A stretch of DNA of 64,000 bases from an uncultured Atopostipes sp. (GCA_910588235.1 CAJUOQ010000006.1:4276-68275), one strand, 5' to 3'. Positions 15,724 through 24,653 are shown, counted from the stretch's first letter. A program made the numbers and translations. The notes: a model not told the origin generated them from the letters alone.

Positions 15724-16611
15724 ATGAAAACAATCCGTGTAAATAAAGAAAAACTATTTCAGGCGTTAGCGCAAGGGAAGCTGCGAGGGATGCCTGATGA
15801 ACAATTTTTAAAATTACAATTTGCTTTACGTATGCATGACGAGCTCGATTTAGAAAATCCTCAAACCTTTAATGAAAAATTACAGTGGCTGAAGCTCTAT
15901 GATCGACAGCCGCTTTACACGCAACTTGTCGATAAGTATGCCGTGCGGGAGTATGTCGCTGCGAAAATTGGCGCCGAATACTTAGTGCCCATTTATGGGG
16001 TGTATGAAAATTATGAGGCGATTGATTTTGAGGCCTTGCCGGAGCAGTTCGTCCTCAAAGCCAATCATACGTCAGGTGGTGTCTTTGTGATTAAAGATAA
16101 AAACCAAATCGACCATGCAGTCCTGAAAAGCGAAGTCGAAAAATGGTTGGCCTTTAATTATTATTGGACGCATCGGGAATGGCCATACAAAAATGTGCCC
16201 CCGAAAATGGTTGCGGAAAAATATATGGTAGATGCCGGCAGCAATGATTTAAAAGATTATAAATTTTTCTGTTTTGATGGCGAGCCGAAACTCATGTATG
16301 TCGCGTCGGAGCGAGCCCAAGAGACGAGATTTGATTTTTATGATTTAGATTTTAATCATTTACCCGTCGTCCAGCAGGGGACAGAAAATAGCCAAAAAAC
16401 GATCGCGAAACCACAAAATTTTGAAAAAATGATTGAACTTGCGCGGGTACTAGCGGCTGATATTCCGCATGTACGCGTGGATTTTTATGAGATAGAGGGG
16501 CATGTCTATTTTGGCGAGATGACTTTTTATCATATGGCCGGAAATGAGCCTTTTGATCCGCCGAATTTTGATGAAAAACTCGGCGCGTTGATTCAACTGC
16601 CGAGGCACTAA
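15724..16611 (+). CDS. TupA-like ATP-grasp protein
   Basis: This 295-residue protein matches the TupA-like ATP-grasp family. It has the N-terminal segment PQTFNEKLQWLKLYDRQPLYTQLVDKYAVREYV, given here in part, the nucleotide-binding KANHTSGGVFVI loop, VAEKYM and the C-terminal HVRVDFYEIEGHVYFGEMTFY that carries the metal ligands. Bacillus TupA acts in teichuronopeptide synthesis, joining amino acids to a polyuronate (established for the family name-giver). Linked to a UDP-glucuronate epimerase, it plausibly modifies a uronic-acid wall polymer. GGGAGG precedes the ATG. It ends the locus at a strong terminator. Confidence 0.85.
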   Translation: MKTIRVNKEKLFQALAQGKLRGMPDEQFLKLQFALRMHDELDLENPQTFNEKLQWLKLYDRQPLYTQLVDKYAVREYVAAKIGAEYLVPIYGVYENYEAIDFEALPEQFVLKANHTSGGVFVIKDKNQIDHAVLKSEVEKWLAFNYYWTHREWPYKNVPPKMVAEKYMVDAGSNDLKDYKFFCFDGEPKLMYVASERAQETRFDFYDLDFNHLPVVQQGTENSQKTIAKPQNFEKMIELARVLAADIPHVRVDFYEIEGHVYFGEMTFYHMAGNEPFDPPNFDEKLGALIQLPRH

Positions 16612-16637
16612 ATACTTAAAACATATAGACATGACTT

Positions 16638-16679
16638 AGCCAGCCGTATTCATCGTGTCGATGAAGCGGCTGGCTTTTT
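16638..16679 (+). terminator. Strong terminator of the glycan locus
   Basis: AGCCAGCCG pairs with CGGCTGGCT, the stem continues inward with TTCATCG/CGATGAA, and a T5 run follows. Confidence 0.92.
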
Positions 16680-16698
16680 ATATTGATTAAATGATGAC

Positions 16699-17412
16699 TT
16701 ATCTCGTAAATTCGACCACGTTTTTGATACCTTCAAGGGCTTTTAAGTCTTGGGTCACTTCTTCTTTGTCCATACTTTCTTCCAAGACAAGTGTGACCAG
16801 AAAGATCACTTCATTTTCATTTTCCGCGGAACCTTGAAAATCTTTTTCGACATCTAATTTCGCAATTTTGATATTTTTCGTGGAGGTGTAGCTTAAAAAT
16901 TCATTGAAGCCTTGTTGGGTGTGCACCATCAAGGTTAAGTCGGTAGGATCCGTTCGTTTTTGGATATAGTGTTTCAGCGGTCGCATTAAAATAAAAATGA
17001 AAACAATGGCGAGCCCGCCGGCAATCGTGATTTCATAAAAGCCAATGCCAATCGCTAATCCAATCGTCGCGGCCGCCCACAAACCAGCGGCGGTCGTAAG
17101 GCCCTGCACGCGGTTTTCAGAGGTGACTAAAATGGTCCCGGCTCCGAGGAAACCAATCCCACTGACGACTTGTGCACCCATGCGCGTAATATCAATCCCA
17201 GCATCCGGATGTAATTCAAAGACGTATTCATTGGTCATCATCACCACAGCAGCTCCTAAACAGACTAACATGTGGGTGCGTAATCCAGCGGAACGGTGTT
17301 TAATATCTCGCTCGGTCCCAATGATACCTCCGATCAAAAGCGCTAACCCCATGCGGAAAAGAATCGTCACTAAATTTAATTCCTGTAAATCAATCGGCCA
17401 ATTGAAAGCCAT
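16699..17412 (-). CDS. MgtC/SapB family membrane protein
   Basis: This 237-residue protein has the MgtC/SapB transmembrane domain: LIGGIIGTERDIKHRSAGLRTHMLVCLGAA, shown in part, then GIGFLGAGTILV and GLTTAAGLWAAATIGLA, followed by a cytoplasmic ACT-like tail of about 80 residues. MgtC proteins help cells cope with low magnesium and modulate the ATP synthase in pathogens; in Firmicutes the role is less clear. I start at ATG 17412 (MAFNWPID) because GGGGAG lies 5 bases upstream; a frame from 17430 would place that site inside the gene. Confidence 0.88.
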   Translation of the reverse strand: MAFNWPIDLQELNLVTILFRMGLALLIGGIIGTERDIKHRSAGLRTHMLVCLGAAVVMMTNEYVFELHPDAGIDITRMGAQVVSGIGFLGAGTILVTSENRVQGLTTAAGLWAAATIGLAIGIGFYEITIAGGLAIVFIFILMRPLKHYIQKRTDPTDLTLMVHTQQGFNEFLSYTSTKNIKIAKLDVEKDFQGSAENENEVIFLVTLVLEESMDKEEVTQDLKALEGIKNVVEFTR

Positions 17413-17674
17413 GATCACTCCCCATTTCATTCATTCTCTTTGAAGTTTCTTTTTCGCTTCATTATCCGTTATCTTTTAAATCAAAGTCAAGCATTTGGCT
17501 TACCGCCGAAGAAAGTGAGTTGCTTAAAGAAAGAAAATTCTATAAAATGAAAGGATTGAAACAAAAGATTCACTTCATCTAAACGCCTAATTTGTGAATC
17601 ATATGTTACAATGGGAGCTGAAGTAAAAGGAGACACCAAGTTATATTTCAAGAGAGTAGACAGGAGTCATCGAT

Positions 17675-18478
17675 ATGAAAGTTGCTATTCAAAATAATGA
17701 CAAAGAAATTTCAGTAGAAGTGGCAGAAAAATTAAAAGAATTATTACAAGCAGCCGAGATTGAAATCGATCCAACCAATCCCGATATTTTGATTACGATT
17801 GGGGGCGATGGAACCTTGCTTTCCGGTTTTCACCGCTATGCGCATCAGTTGGATACCTTGCGTTTTATCGGCGTACATACCGGTCGTCTTGGATTTTATA
17901 CCGATTGGCGAGAATATGAATTAGAGTCGTTGGTGGAAAGTCTGAAAAATGATGATGGGCAATATGTTGCTTATCCTTTGCTCGATGTCAGTGTGGTGTA
18001 TGAGGGGGACCGGCAGGAAAATAATTTTTTGGCGTTGAATGAATCGACCATCCAGAAAAAAGGCGGCACGCTCGTCAGTGATGTATTTATTAACGAAGAT
18101 CATTTTGAACGTTTTCGCGGGGACGGCATTTGTGTTTCGACACCGACAGGCTCGACCGGTTATAATAAATCAGTCGGGGGCGCGGTGTTGCATCCGAGCT
18201 TAGAAGCGCTGCAGATGGCAGAGATTGCGTCGATTAATAATCGGGTGTTCCGTACGTTAAGTTCGCCCTTAGTGATTGCGAAAGATGAAGAAATCGTGAT
18301 TAAATCCAGTGAAGCGCAAGAACTCGTCTTAACGCTCGATCACATTACCACTACGGAAACCGATGTGAAAGAAATCCATATGAAAATTGCGGAAGAATCG
18401 GTGCGCTTTGCGCGTTATCGTCATATGCATTTTTGGAACCGTGTGAGTGATGCCTTTATTGGGGACCGATACCAATGA
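17675..18478 (+). CDS. nadK: NAD kinase
   Basis: This 267-residue cytoplasmic enzyme phosphorylates NAD to NADP. The diagnostic GGDGTLL motif lies near residues 49-55, the NE(S)T motif near 118, and DGICVSTPTGSTGYNKS is the adenosine-binding segment. Length and layout are those of Firmicutes PpnK. Its stop overlaps the start of the RluA gene (ATGA), so the two are translationally coupled, an arrangement common in Lactobacillales. Confidence 0.95.
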   Translation: MKVAIQNNDKEISVEVAEKLKELLQAAEIEIDPTNPDILITIGGDGTLLSGFHRYAHQLDTLRFIGVHTGRLGFYTDWREYELESLVESLKNDDGQYVAYPLLDVSVVYEGDRQENNFLALNESTIQKKGGTLVSDVFINEDHFERFRGDGICVSTPTGSTGYNKSVGGAVLHPSLEALQMAEIASINNRVFRTLSSPLVIAKDEEIVIKSSEAQELVLTLDHITTTETDVKEIHMKIAEESVRFARYRHMHFWNRVSDAFIGDRYQ

Positions 18479-19368
18479 GTGTAAGCTGGATTGTCCAAAA
18501 AGATGAACCGCAACATCTAAAAGAATTTTTAAAAGACAAAGGCGTGTCGCGCCGCATTATCGGACGGACGAAATTTCATGGCGGAGCTTTTGTTGTCAAT
18601 GGGCAAGAAGTGCGAATCCGAACCCCTTTAGAAGAGGGCGATCGGGTGCAACTGCAGTTACCGGTTGAGGCCGCGAATCCGAATTTAGAGGCGACCGATC
18701 AACCGCTGGAGATTCTTTATGAAGATGAACATTATTTAGTCATCAATAAACCAATCGGCCTGATTTCGGTGCCGTCACCAGCGCATCGGGGCGATACAGT
18801 CGCCAGTCGCGTAAAAGGTTATTTGTTGCGGCAAGATTATCGACATAAAGTTGTCCATGTCGTGACGCGTTTAGATCGCTATACGAGTGGTGTGATGTTA
18901 ATCGCCAAGAATATGCTTGGGCATTCGCTGATGGGAAAATTATTAGAAGAACAGACCTTAGAAAAATATTATGAAGCGATAGTAGAAGGTCATTTAGAAA
19001 CAAGCGAAGGACTGATTGAGGCACCGATTGCGCGCTCACCGGATTCGATTATTGAGCGAGTGGTAGCTGCGGATGGGAAGCCTTCGTTGACCCAATATAA
19101 AGTTCTCGATCATTTGACCGCTGACTTGTCTCATGTAGCGCTCGCGTTGCATACAGGAAGAACCCACCAGATCCGGGTGCATATGGCGCATTTAGGGCAT
19201 CCGCTGGCGGGAGATGATTTATATGGGGGAACGAAAAAATTTATTACGCGCCAAGCCTTGCATTGTAAAAAGTTGGTGTTTGATCATCCTTTTTCGGGTG
19301 AGCGGCTAGAAATTACAGCCCCTTTGCCTCATGATATGCAAGCATTAGTAAACCGTAAGATGGAGTGA
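18475..19368 (+). CDS. RluA-family pseudouridine synthase
   Basis: This 297-residue protein has an S4-like N-terminal segment followed by the RluA catalytic domain, with the active-site motif VVTRLDRYTSG containing the nucleophile Asp, then LEKYYEAIVEG and HTGRTHQIRVHMAHLGHPLAGDDLYG. It isomerises uridines in rRNA or tRNA. The exact target (RluD-like or other) cannot be told. It overlaps nadK by 4 bases and is followed at once by a membrane-anchored metallo-beta-lactamase fold gene. Confidence 0.92.
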   Translation: MSVSWIVQKDEPQHLKEFLKDKGVSRRIIGRTKFHGGAFVVNGQEVRIRTPLEEGDRVQLQLPVEAANPNLEATDQPLEILYEDEHYLVINKPIGLISVPSPAHRGDTVASRVKGYLLRQDYRHKVVHVVTRLDRYTSGVMLIAKNMLGHSLMGKLLEEQTLEKYYEAIVEGHLETSEGLIEAPIARSPDSIIERVVAADGKPSLTQYKVLDHLTADLSHVALALHTGRTHQIRVHMAHLGHPLAGDDLYGGTKKFITRQALHCKKLVFDHPFSGERLEITAPLPHDMQALVNRKME

Positions 19369-19373
19369 AGAGT

Positions 19374-20372
19374 TTGGCAAAGAGAAAAAAATTAACGAAA
19401 AAACAAAGAGAACGAAGAAAACGCTGGTTGCTAGGGTTATTCGTCGCTGCGATTGTCTTCTTTGGGGGCTACATCACCGGTCGTCGCGATGTGGACTTTA
19501 GCCAAGTGCTGGGAAAACTTGATGAAGCGACCGCCAATATTGAACAGCGTATGCACCAAGCAGACGCCCCTAGAACCCCGACCCCGACAGCAGGAGAAGG
19601 GACCGGTCAAGTGCACATCTTTGATGTGGGACAAGGAGCGGCCACTTTGCTGATTGGGAGTGACGGCACTTCGATTTTAATCGATACCGGTCGTCATGAT
19701 GATGGCGAGAAAAGAATTATTTCTTACTTAGATGAACATATCGGGCTCGGGGAACCGATTGATTTACTCATTTTCACGCATAATGATTCCGATCATATCG
19801 GGCATGGTGATTTAGTGCTGGAATATTTTGATGTCCAGGAAGTGTGGATGAATGGGATGGATCATACGACGCAGGTCTATGATAAACTGTTGGACGCGGT
19901 CTTAGCTTCCAATGCGGACTATGCAGAACCAAAAGCAGGCGAGCGCGTACAACTCGGCGTCTTTGATATCCAAGTCTTACATCCGCCACAAGATAGTCCT
20001 CAAAAAGATCAAAACGATGAGTCCATTGCGACGCGCTTTACTTTTGATGGAACATCGCTCATTACGACTGGGGACAATTCGATCGCGCAAGAAAATGAGA
20101 TCATCGAAAGAGGCGGCCAGCTCCAGTCTGACTTAATGATTGTCGGACATCATGGTTCCAATACTTCAACAGGTGAGCCGTGGCTCGAAGCGGTACAACC
20201 ACAGATCGCTTTCTATCAAGCGGGTATTGATAACCGTTATGGCCATCCGTCTCCTGAAACCGTTGAACGCATGGAACAGGCGGGGATTCCTTTTTATGGC
20301 ACCGCAGAGTTAGGAACCATTTCGATTTATATTGATGAGCAGGGCGAAGTGAACGTGGAAACAGAAAGGTGA
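19374..20372 (+). CDS. Membrane-anchored MBL-fold hydrolase, ComEC C-terminal type
   Basis: The 332-residue protein has a basic N-terminus, one membrane helix (WLLGLFVAAIVFFGGYI) and an outside metallo-beta-lactamase domain of the ComEC/Rec2 type: DVGQGAATLLIG, ILIDTGRHD, the metal motif THNDSDHIGH and a later GHHGSNTSTGEPW. Such stand-alone ComEC-like domains are proposed to be surface nucleases or phosphodiesterases; the substrate is not established. TTG 19374 is preferred because GGAG lies 8 bases upstream; the longer GTG 19365 has no proper site. It is followed by DUF3006, its usual partner. Confidence 0.85.
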   Translation: MAKRKKLTKKQRERRKRWLLGLFVAAIVFFGGYITGRRDVDFSQVLGKLDEATANIEQRMHQADAPRTPTPTAGEGTGQVHIFDVGQGAATLLIGSDGTSILIDTGRHDDGEKRIISYLDEHIGLGEPIDLLIFTHNDSDHIGHGDLVLEYFDVQEVWMNGMDHTTQVYDKLLDAVLASNADYAEPKAGERVQLGVFDIQVLHPPQDSPQKDQNDESIATRFTFDGTSLITTGDNSIAQENEIIERGGQLQSDLMIVGHHGSNTSTGEPWLEAVQPQIAFYQAGIDNRYGHPSPETVERMEQAGIPFYGTAELGTISIYIDEQGEVNVETER

Positions 20373-20377
20373 GAGAG

Positions 20378-20629
20378 ATGCAAGCAGTCTTTGAAGAAGT
20401 GAATGGCGCTTGGGCCGTTTTTGTTGTCGATGAGGTAGCGAAAACATTTCATATCAAGGCCGCTGACTTACCCTCCGATGCCGAAACGGGCGATGTTTTT
20501 GAAGTCGAAATCGAAGCGGATGATCAGCTCAAATTAGGTTCTAAATTACCAAATGAGCGGCAGCGTCGAGAACAATCGGCCCGCGCCAAAAGAGAAGCTT
20601 TATTAAAACGCAGTCGTAATAAAAGATAA
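20378..20629 (+). CDS. DUF3006 domain protein
   Basis: This 83-residue protein is a DUF3006 member: a small beta domain (MQAVFEEVNGAWAVFVVDE ... GDVFEVEIE) and a basic C-terminal helix (NERQRREQSARAKREALLKRS). In Firmicutes it commonly sits next to ComEC-like MBL proteins, as here. Its role is unknown. ATG 20378 is chosen over GTG 20369 because family members begin at this point and AAAGG lies about 10 bases upstream. Confidence 0.8.
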   Translation: MQAVFEEVNGAWAVFVVDEVAKTFHIKAADLPSDAETGDVFEVEIEADDQLKLGSKLPNERQRREQSARAKREALLKRSRNKR

Positions 20630-20637
20630 TTAAAAAA

Positions 20638-20692
20638 GTAGATACCTAAATCCACAGGGTAAGATTCCCGCAGTGATTTAGACTATCTACTC
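20638..20692. terminator. Bidirectional terminator
   Basis: AGTAGATACCTAAATC pairs with GATTTAGACTATCTACT (one bulge), with T-rich tails on both strands. It ends the nadK operon and the converging GNAT genes. Confidence 0.85.
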
Positions 20693-20707
20693 TTTATTTT
20701 ATGTTTT

Positions 20708-21151
20708 TTAGGCTTTTTTCACGGTTTTTGTGACTGTTCGATGCGGAATTCCGGCATCCATAAATTCAGGGCCTTCGACGGTATACCCTAACTTTTCATA
20801 AAAAGGTAAGGCTTGCAGTTGTGCGCCTAAAGTCATTTTGGTTCCTTGAAGTTGCTGGATTTTTTGTTCGCAAGCCTGCATCAGTTGTGCGCCTAAACCA
20901 TGTCCGCGCTGCGTGTTTAAAACGGCGACGCGTTGAATTTTATACACGCCATCTCCTTGATGGTAAATGCGCGCGGTTCCCAGCGGTTGGTCGTCTTGAT
21001 ATAGCACTACATGATGGGATTGCTCTTCGAGGTCATCGATTTCCAATTCTTCAGGGACGTTTTGTTCTTCCACGAACACCTCATAGCGAATCTTAAGCGC
21101 ATCTTGATATGTTTTTGAATCTAAATCATTGGTCCAAATGGTTTGTACCAT
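20708..21151 (-). CDS. GNAT N-acetyltransferase (ElaA-like)
   Basis: This 147-residue acetyltransferase has the ElaA-like start TYQDALKIRYEVFVEEQNVP and the acetyl-CoA loop RVAVLNTQRGHGLGAQLMQ, then LGAQLQALPFYEKLGYT. The substrate is unknown. It lies 28 bases downstream of a second, closely related GNAT gene on the same strand, so the two are likely a tandem duplication and cotranscribed. Confidence 0.85.
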   Translation of the reverse strand: MVQTIWTNDLDSKTYQDALKIRYEVFVEEQNVPEELEIDDLEEQSHHVVLYQDDQPLGTARIYHQGDGVYKIQRVAVLNTQRGHGLGAQLMQACEQKIQQLQGTKMTLGAQLQALPFYEKLGYTVEGPEFMDAGIPHRTVTKTVKKA

Positions 21152-21179
21152 CTTATCAGCTCCTTATTTTCTATCTAGG

Positions 21180-21632
21180 TTAGGGGAGTGCTTTAGCCAT
21201 CTTTTGATGCATAATATGAAAGTCTAAAAATTCAGCCCCTACTTTTTCATAACCGTATTTTTTATAAAAACCTACTGCAGGGCTTTCACTGTTGAGGATG
21301 ATCTTTTGACCACCATGGGCCGCAATGCGTTCTTCCATTTTATGGATTAACACCTTGCCTAAACCCATTTTACGAGCCGATTTTAAAACGGCCACGCGCT
21401 CAATGCGAAAAACATGTTCGTCTACGGCGTAAATCCGGGCGGTCGCTAAAGGACGTCCCGTATGGTCATAGAGGACGAGGTGCTCCGCTGCTGCCTCCAA
21501 GTCATCAATGTCTGAACCTTCGGGGAATTTTTGCTCGGTAATAAAAACGTCGTAACGAATAGCAATGGCGTCTTGATAAGTTTCGGATTGCGTATCCGTT
21601 GTCCATACGGCTTGAATCGTCGCTTGCGTCAT
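21180..21632 (-). CDS. GNAT N-acetyltransferase, paralogue
   Basis: This 150-residue protein is related to the downstream GNAT over its full length: TYQDAIAIRYDVFITEQKFPEGSDIDDLE, given in part, and RVAVLKSARKMGLGKVLIHKMEE. The annotated start at 21632 (MTQATIQAV) has GGAG 8 bases upstream; a longer frame to 21710 would add a spurious hydrophobic leader. Substrate unknown. Confidence 0.85.
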   Translation of the reverse strand: MTQATIQAVWTTDTQSETYQDAIAIRYDVFITEQKFPEGSDIDDLEAAAEHLVLYDHTGRPLATARIYAVDEHVFRIERVAVLKSARKMGLGKVLIHKMEERIAAHGGQKIILNSESPAVGFYKKYGYEKVGAEFLDFHIMHQKMAKALP

Positions 21633-21775
21633 ATTATAAGCTCCTTTTTCATAAAATACAAAGATGAGCGTAACAAGAATCGAGTAGAATGTCATATCAT
21701 AAGGGAGCATTTATGAAAAAATGGTGCAAAAAGGGGCTTTGGTGCCAAAAAGGACGAAAAAGATTTTAAAACCTG

Positions 21776-21803
21776 TTGCAAGTTCGCTATTTTACTTTAA
21801 AAT
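21776..21803 (+). promoter_or_regulatory. Probable promoter of the RF3 gene
   Basis: TTGCAA (21776-21781) and TAAAAT (21798-21803) are separated by 16 bases, about 135 bases upstream of the RF3 start. Confidence 0.45.
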
Positions 21804-21938
21804 ATAAAAGCATGCTAAAATGATGAGGGCGACATTCTCGTCTGAACGATTGAATAAAACGGACAGAAAATAGAATGATGATGAAAACATTGAAACGTAA
21901 AAAAAGAAAAAATTTAGAATTTGGAAGTGGATATATTA

Positions 21939-23528
21939 ATGGAAGTAGATCAAGCAACCTTACAAAATGAAGTGGAGCAACGCCGAACGTTTGCGATTAT
22001 CTCCCACCCGGATGCCGGGAAGACAACCATTACCGAACAAATGTTGAAACTCGGAGGGGCGATTCGTCAAGCGGGTACCGTTAAAGGACGTAAAACAGGA
22101 AAATTTGCGACCTCCGACTGGATGGAAGTCGAGAAACAACGAGGGATTTCCGTCACAAGCTCGGTGATGCATTTTAATTATGATGATAAGCAAGTGAATA
22201 TTTTAGATACGCCCGGACACGAGGACTTCTCAGAAGATACGTATCGAACCTTAATGGCCGTCGACTCGGGGGTCATGGTCGTTGATACTGCGAACGGGAT
22301 TGAAGCGCAGACGGAAAAGTTATTTAAAGTTTGTCGTATGCGTGGTATTCCTATTTTTACCTTTATGAATAAATTAGACCGTGACGGCCGGGAGCCGATT
22401 GATTTAGTCGAAGAATTGGAAGAAGTTCTAGAAATTGACGCTTTTCCAATGAATTGGCCGATTGGTTCGGGCACGAGCTTAATTGGTGTTTATGATATTT
22501 ACCATAACCGGATTGAATTTAATGATCCTGATGAGTGGAACGAAGGTGAATTATACCTCCCCTTAAATGAAGAAGGTGAAATTGAAGGCGAACATCGCTT
22601 AAAAGAGGACCGCTTATATGAACAAGTCCTCGAAGAAGTAGAGTTGTTAAAAATCGCAGGGAATGAGTTTTCCGAAGAAGCGATTGCGGCCGGCGAATTA
22701 ACTCCGGTATTTTTCGGTTCGGCTTTAACAGGCTTTGGCGTGCAATCCTTCTTAGAAACGTTTTTAGAGTTTGCGCCGGAACCAACGCCGACTATCGATG
22801 AAGAAGAACACGAAATTGAACCAACTGACGAAGAGTTTTCAGGCTTTATTTTCAAAATTCAAGCCAACATGGATCCGCGACATCGTGACCGAATCGCTTT
22901 TGTGCGCATTGCTTCAGGGCAATTTATTCCAGGCATGAATGTCACGCTATCGCGTACCGAAAGAGATTTCCGACTCAATAATTCCACCCAATTTATGGCG
23001 GAAGACCGTAAAATTGTTAAACATGCGGTGGCTGGTGATATTATCGGCCTTTATGATACCGGGAATTTCCAAATTGGCGATACGATTTATGCCGGCAAAG
23101 AAAAAATTACGTATAAAGACTTGCCACAATTTACGCCAGAAATCTTTATGAAAGTGGAAGCTAAAAATGTCATGAAGCAGAAATCTTATCACAAAGGCAT
23201 TGAGCAACTTGTCCAAGAAGGGGCGATTCAGCTTTATAAAAACTATTATACTGGTGAATATATTTTAGGCGCTGTGGGCCAATTGCAATTTGAAGTCTTT
23301 GAACAGCGTATGAACAATGAATATAATTCAGAAGTGGTCATGAGCCCCCTAGGCAATCGTATCGCGCGTTGGATTGATCCTGAACAGCTGCAGGATGACA
23401 TGAGTACTAGCCGTAGTTTACTGGCCAAAGACCGCGATGACCAACCTGTTATATTGTTTGAAAGTGAATTTGCAATTCGCTGGTTTACCGGGAAATATCC
23501 GGATGTTGAACTGTATTCATTATTATAG
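21939..23528 (+). CDS. prfC: Peptide chain release factor 3
   Basis: This 529-residue translational GTPase recycles RF1/RF2 after termination. It has the G1 motif [10 protein letters not shown]3 [15 protein letters not shown]4 NKLDRDG and the RF3-specific segments [22 protein letters not shown] (in part) and [10 protein letters not shown] near the end. I start at ATG 21939, since RF3 proteins begin a few residues before the [17 protein letters not shown] stretch; TTG 21921 would add 6 residues. The ribosome site is weak in either case. Confidence 0.95.
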   Translation: MEVDQATLQNEVEQRRTFAIISHPDAGKTTITEQMLKLGGAIRQAGTVKGRKTGKFATSDWMEVEKQRGISVTSSVMHFNYDDKQVNILDTPGHEDFSEDTYRTLMAVDSGVMVVDTANGIEAQTEKLFKVCRMRGIPIFTFMNKLDRDGREPIDLVEELEEVLEIDAFPMNWPIGSGTSLIGVYDIYHNRIEFNDPDEWNEGELYLPLNEEGEIEGEHRLKEDRLYEQVLEEVELLKIAGNEFSEEAIAAGELTPVFFGSALTGFGVQSFLETFLEFAPEPTPTIDEEEHEIEPTDEEFSGFIFKIQANMDPRHRDRIAFVRIASGQFIPGMNVTLSRTERDFRLNNSTQFMAEDRKIVKHAVAGDIIGLYDTGNFQIGDTIYAGKEKITYKDLPQFTPEIFMKVEAKNVMKQKSYHKGIEQLVQEGAIQLYKNYYTGEYILGAVGQLQFEVFEQRMNNEYNSEVVMSPLGNRIARWIDPEQLQDDMSTSRSLLAKDRDDQPVILFESEFAIRWFTGKYPDVELYSLL

Positions 23529-23591
23529 AAAAGAAAATGAATTTAACGTACACTAAGTTAAAGTCGTTTAAGGAGTAAACGAGGTGAAAAA

Positions 23592-24077
23592 ATGCGCAAG
23601 AAGTTTTGGCGATGGTGGCTGGTCCCGCTACTCGGTCTCTTATTAACCGCTTGTGAGCTTGTTCCAACACTGGAAGAGATGGATACATCGACGCCGGATG
23701 AGGCAGAAACGACTCATGTTGTAGAAGGGGAAACGTATGACACACCTTATGAAGTCGCAGAATATATTGAGCTTTACGGCGAGTTGCCTGAAAATTATTT
23801 AACCAAAGAAGAAGCCCGCGATTTAGGTTGGGATGCTCGGGAAGGTAATCTTTGGGAAGTAGCGCCCGGCGCCAGCATTGGTGGTGACTACTTTGGGAAC
23901 TTTGAAGAATTACTCCCAGAAGACCCCCAACGAGACTATCATGAAGCCGATATCGAATACGATGGTGGACACCGGAATGCAAAACGGTTGATTTATTCGA
24001 ACGATGGGTTATATTTCTATACAGAGGATCATTACGAAACCTTTGAAGAATTGGAAGTGGGGGACGATCATTCATGA
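23592..24077 (+). CDS. Barnase-family ribonuclease with a lipoprotein signal
   Basis: This 161-residue protein aligns with barnase through its whole catalytic domain: TPYEVAEYIELYGELPENYLTKEEARDLGW, given in part, GNLWEVAPGASIGGD, YHEADIEYDGGHRNAKRLIYS and TEDHYETFE. All catalytic positions are kept: the Lys of TKEEA, the Glu of YHEAD, the two Arg of HRNAKR and the His of DHYETF. Unlike secreted barnase, the leader ends in the lipobox LTAC (Cys about residue 21), so the RNase is predicted to be tethered to the outer face of the membrane by a linker. GAGGTG lies 6 bases before the ATG. The barstar gene overlaps its end. Confidence 0.92.
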   Translation: MRKKFWRWWLVPLLGLLLTACELVPTLEEMDTSTPDEAETTHVVEGETYDTPYEVAEYIELYGELPENYLTKEEARDLGWDAREGNLWEVAPGASIGGDYFGNFEELLPEDPQRDYHEADIEYDGGHRNAKRLIYSNDGLYFYTEDHYETFEELEVGDDHS

Positions 24078-24367
24078 AAGAACTAATTATTGATGGGGCA
24101 GCCATGACTTCAAAAAAAGCAATGTATATCCATTTGAGTCGTGTCTTTTCTTTCCCCAGTTATTTTGGTAACAACTTGGATGCTCTATGGGATGTCTTGA
24201 CGGAAGAAAAAGAACCTACCACTATTTACTTTAAAAATGTCACAAAGCTGCTTGAAAAAATGGATGGCTATGGTGAAAAACTCATTCAAATCTTTCGAAA
24301 TCTTCAGCAAACCACCGACAATTATCAGATCTATTTTTATGCAAAAGAAATAGACGAAGAAGAATAA
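24074..24367 (+). CDS. Barstar-family ribonuclease inhibitor
   Basis: The 97-residue protein has the barstar core: SFPSYFGNNLDALWDVLTE (barstar LPEYYGENLDALWDCLTG) with the Asp-Ala-Leu-Trp helix that plugs the barnase active site, and a closing IFRNLQQTTDNYQIYFY strand. It should protect the cytoplasm from the upstream RNase before export. The 4-base ATGA overlap couples translation of inhibitor and enzyme. It is slightly longer than classical barstar at the acidic C-terminus. Confidence 0.92.
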   Translation: MKELIIDGAAMTSKKAMYIHLSRVFSFPSYFGNNLDALWDVLTEEKEPTTIYFKNVTKLLEKMDGYGEKLIQIFRNLQQTTDNYQIYFYAKEIDEEE

Positions 24368-24426
24368 ATGAAGAAAAGCCGATCGTTACTTTTTATTGTT
24401 TGTGGAGAGAAAGGATAAAATTAAGG

Positions 24427-24594
24427 TTTGCTCTTCACAACTTCCGCTTTGTGACTAGAAAATAGGATTTTGCTCTTCACAACTCGTCCTTTGTGGTCCG
24501 AAAGTAAGGTTTCGCGCGTCATAACTTTCATTTTGTGACTTGGAAGCAAGACTTTGCTCTTCACAACTCGAAACTTGTGACAGACAATCGCATA
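24427..24594. repeat. Tandem array A, four copies of about 42 bp
   Basis: Copies begin at 24427, 24469, 24510 and 24553 (spacing 42, 41 and 43). Each starts TTTGCTCTTCACAACT or a variant and contains TCACAA and TTGTGA arms about 8 bases apart, so each unit can form a small hairpin with a variable loop. In copy 3 the left arm is TCATAA, which still pairs through a G-T pair. It fills the gap between the converging barstar and clpE genes. Confidence 0.7.
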
Positions 24595-24610
24595 AAATAT
24601 AGTAGAACTA

Positions 24611-24653
24611 AAAAAATCCCCCAACACATTCTTTGAAAATGTGCTGGGGGATT
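24611..24653 (-). terminator. Terminator of clpE (may serve both strands)
   Basis: AATCCCCCAACACATT and AATGTGCTGGGGGATT form a long GC-rich stem with one A-C mismatch; on the minus strand a T7 run follows. Confidence 0.88.

Noticed and set aside
22499..22855. Ser-rich minus-strand open frame inside prfC
   Set aside because: Antisense shadow of the Glu/Glu-rich plus-strand codons of release factor 3.
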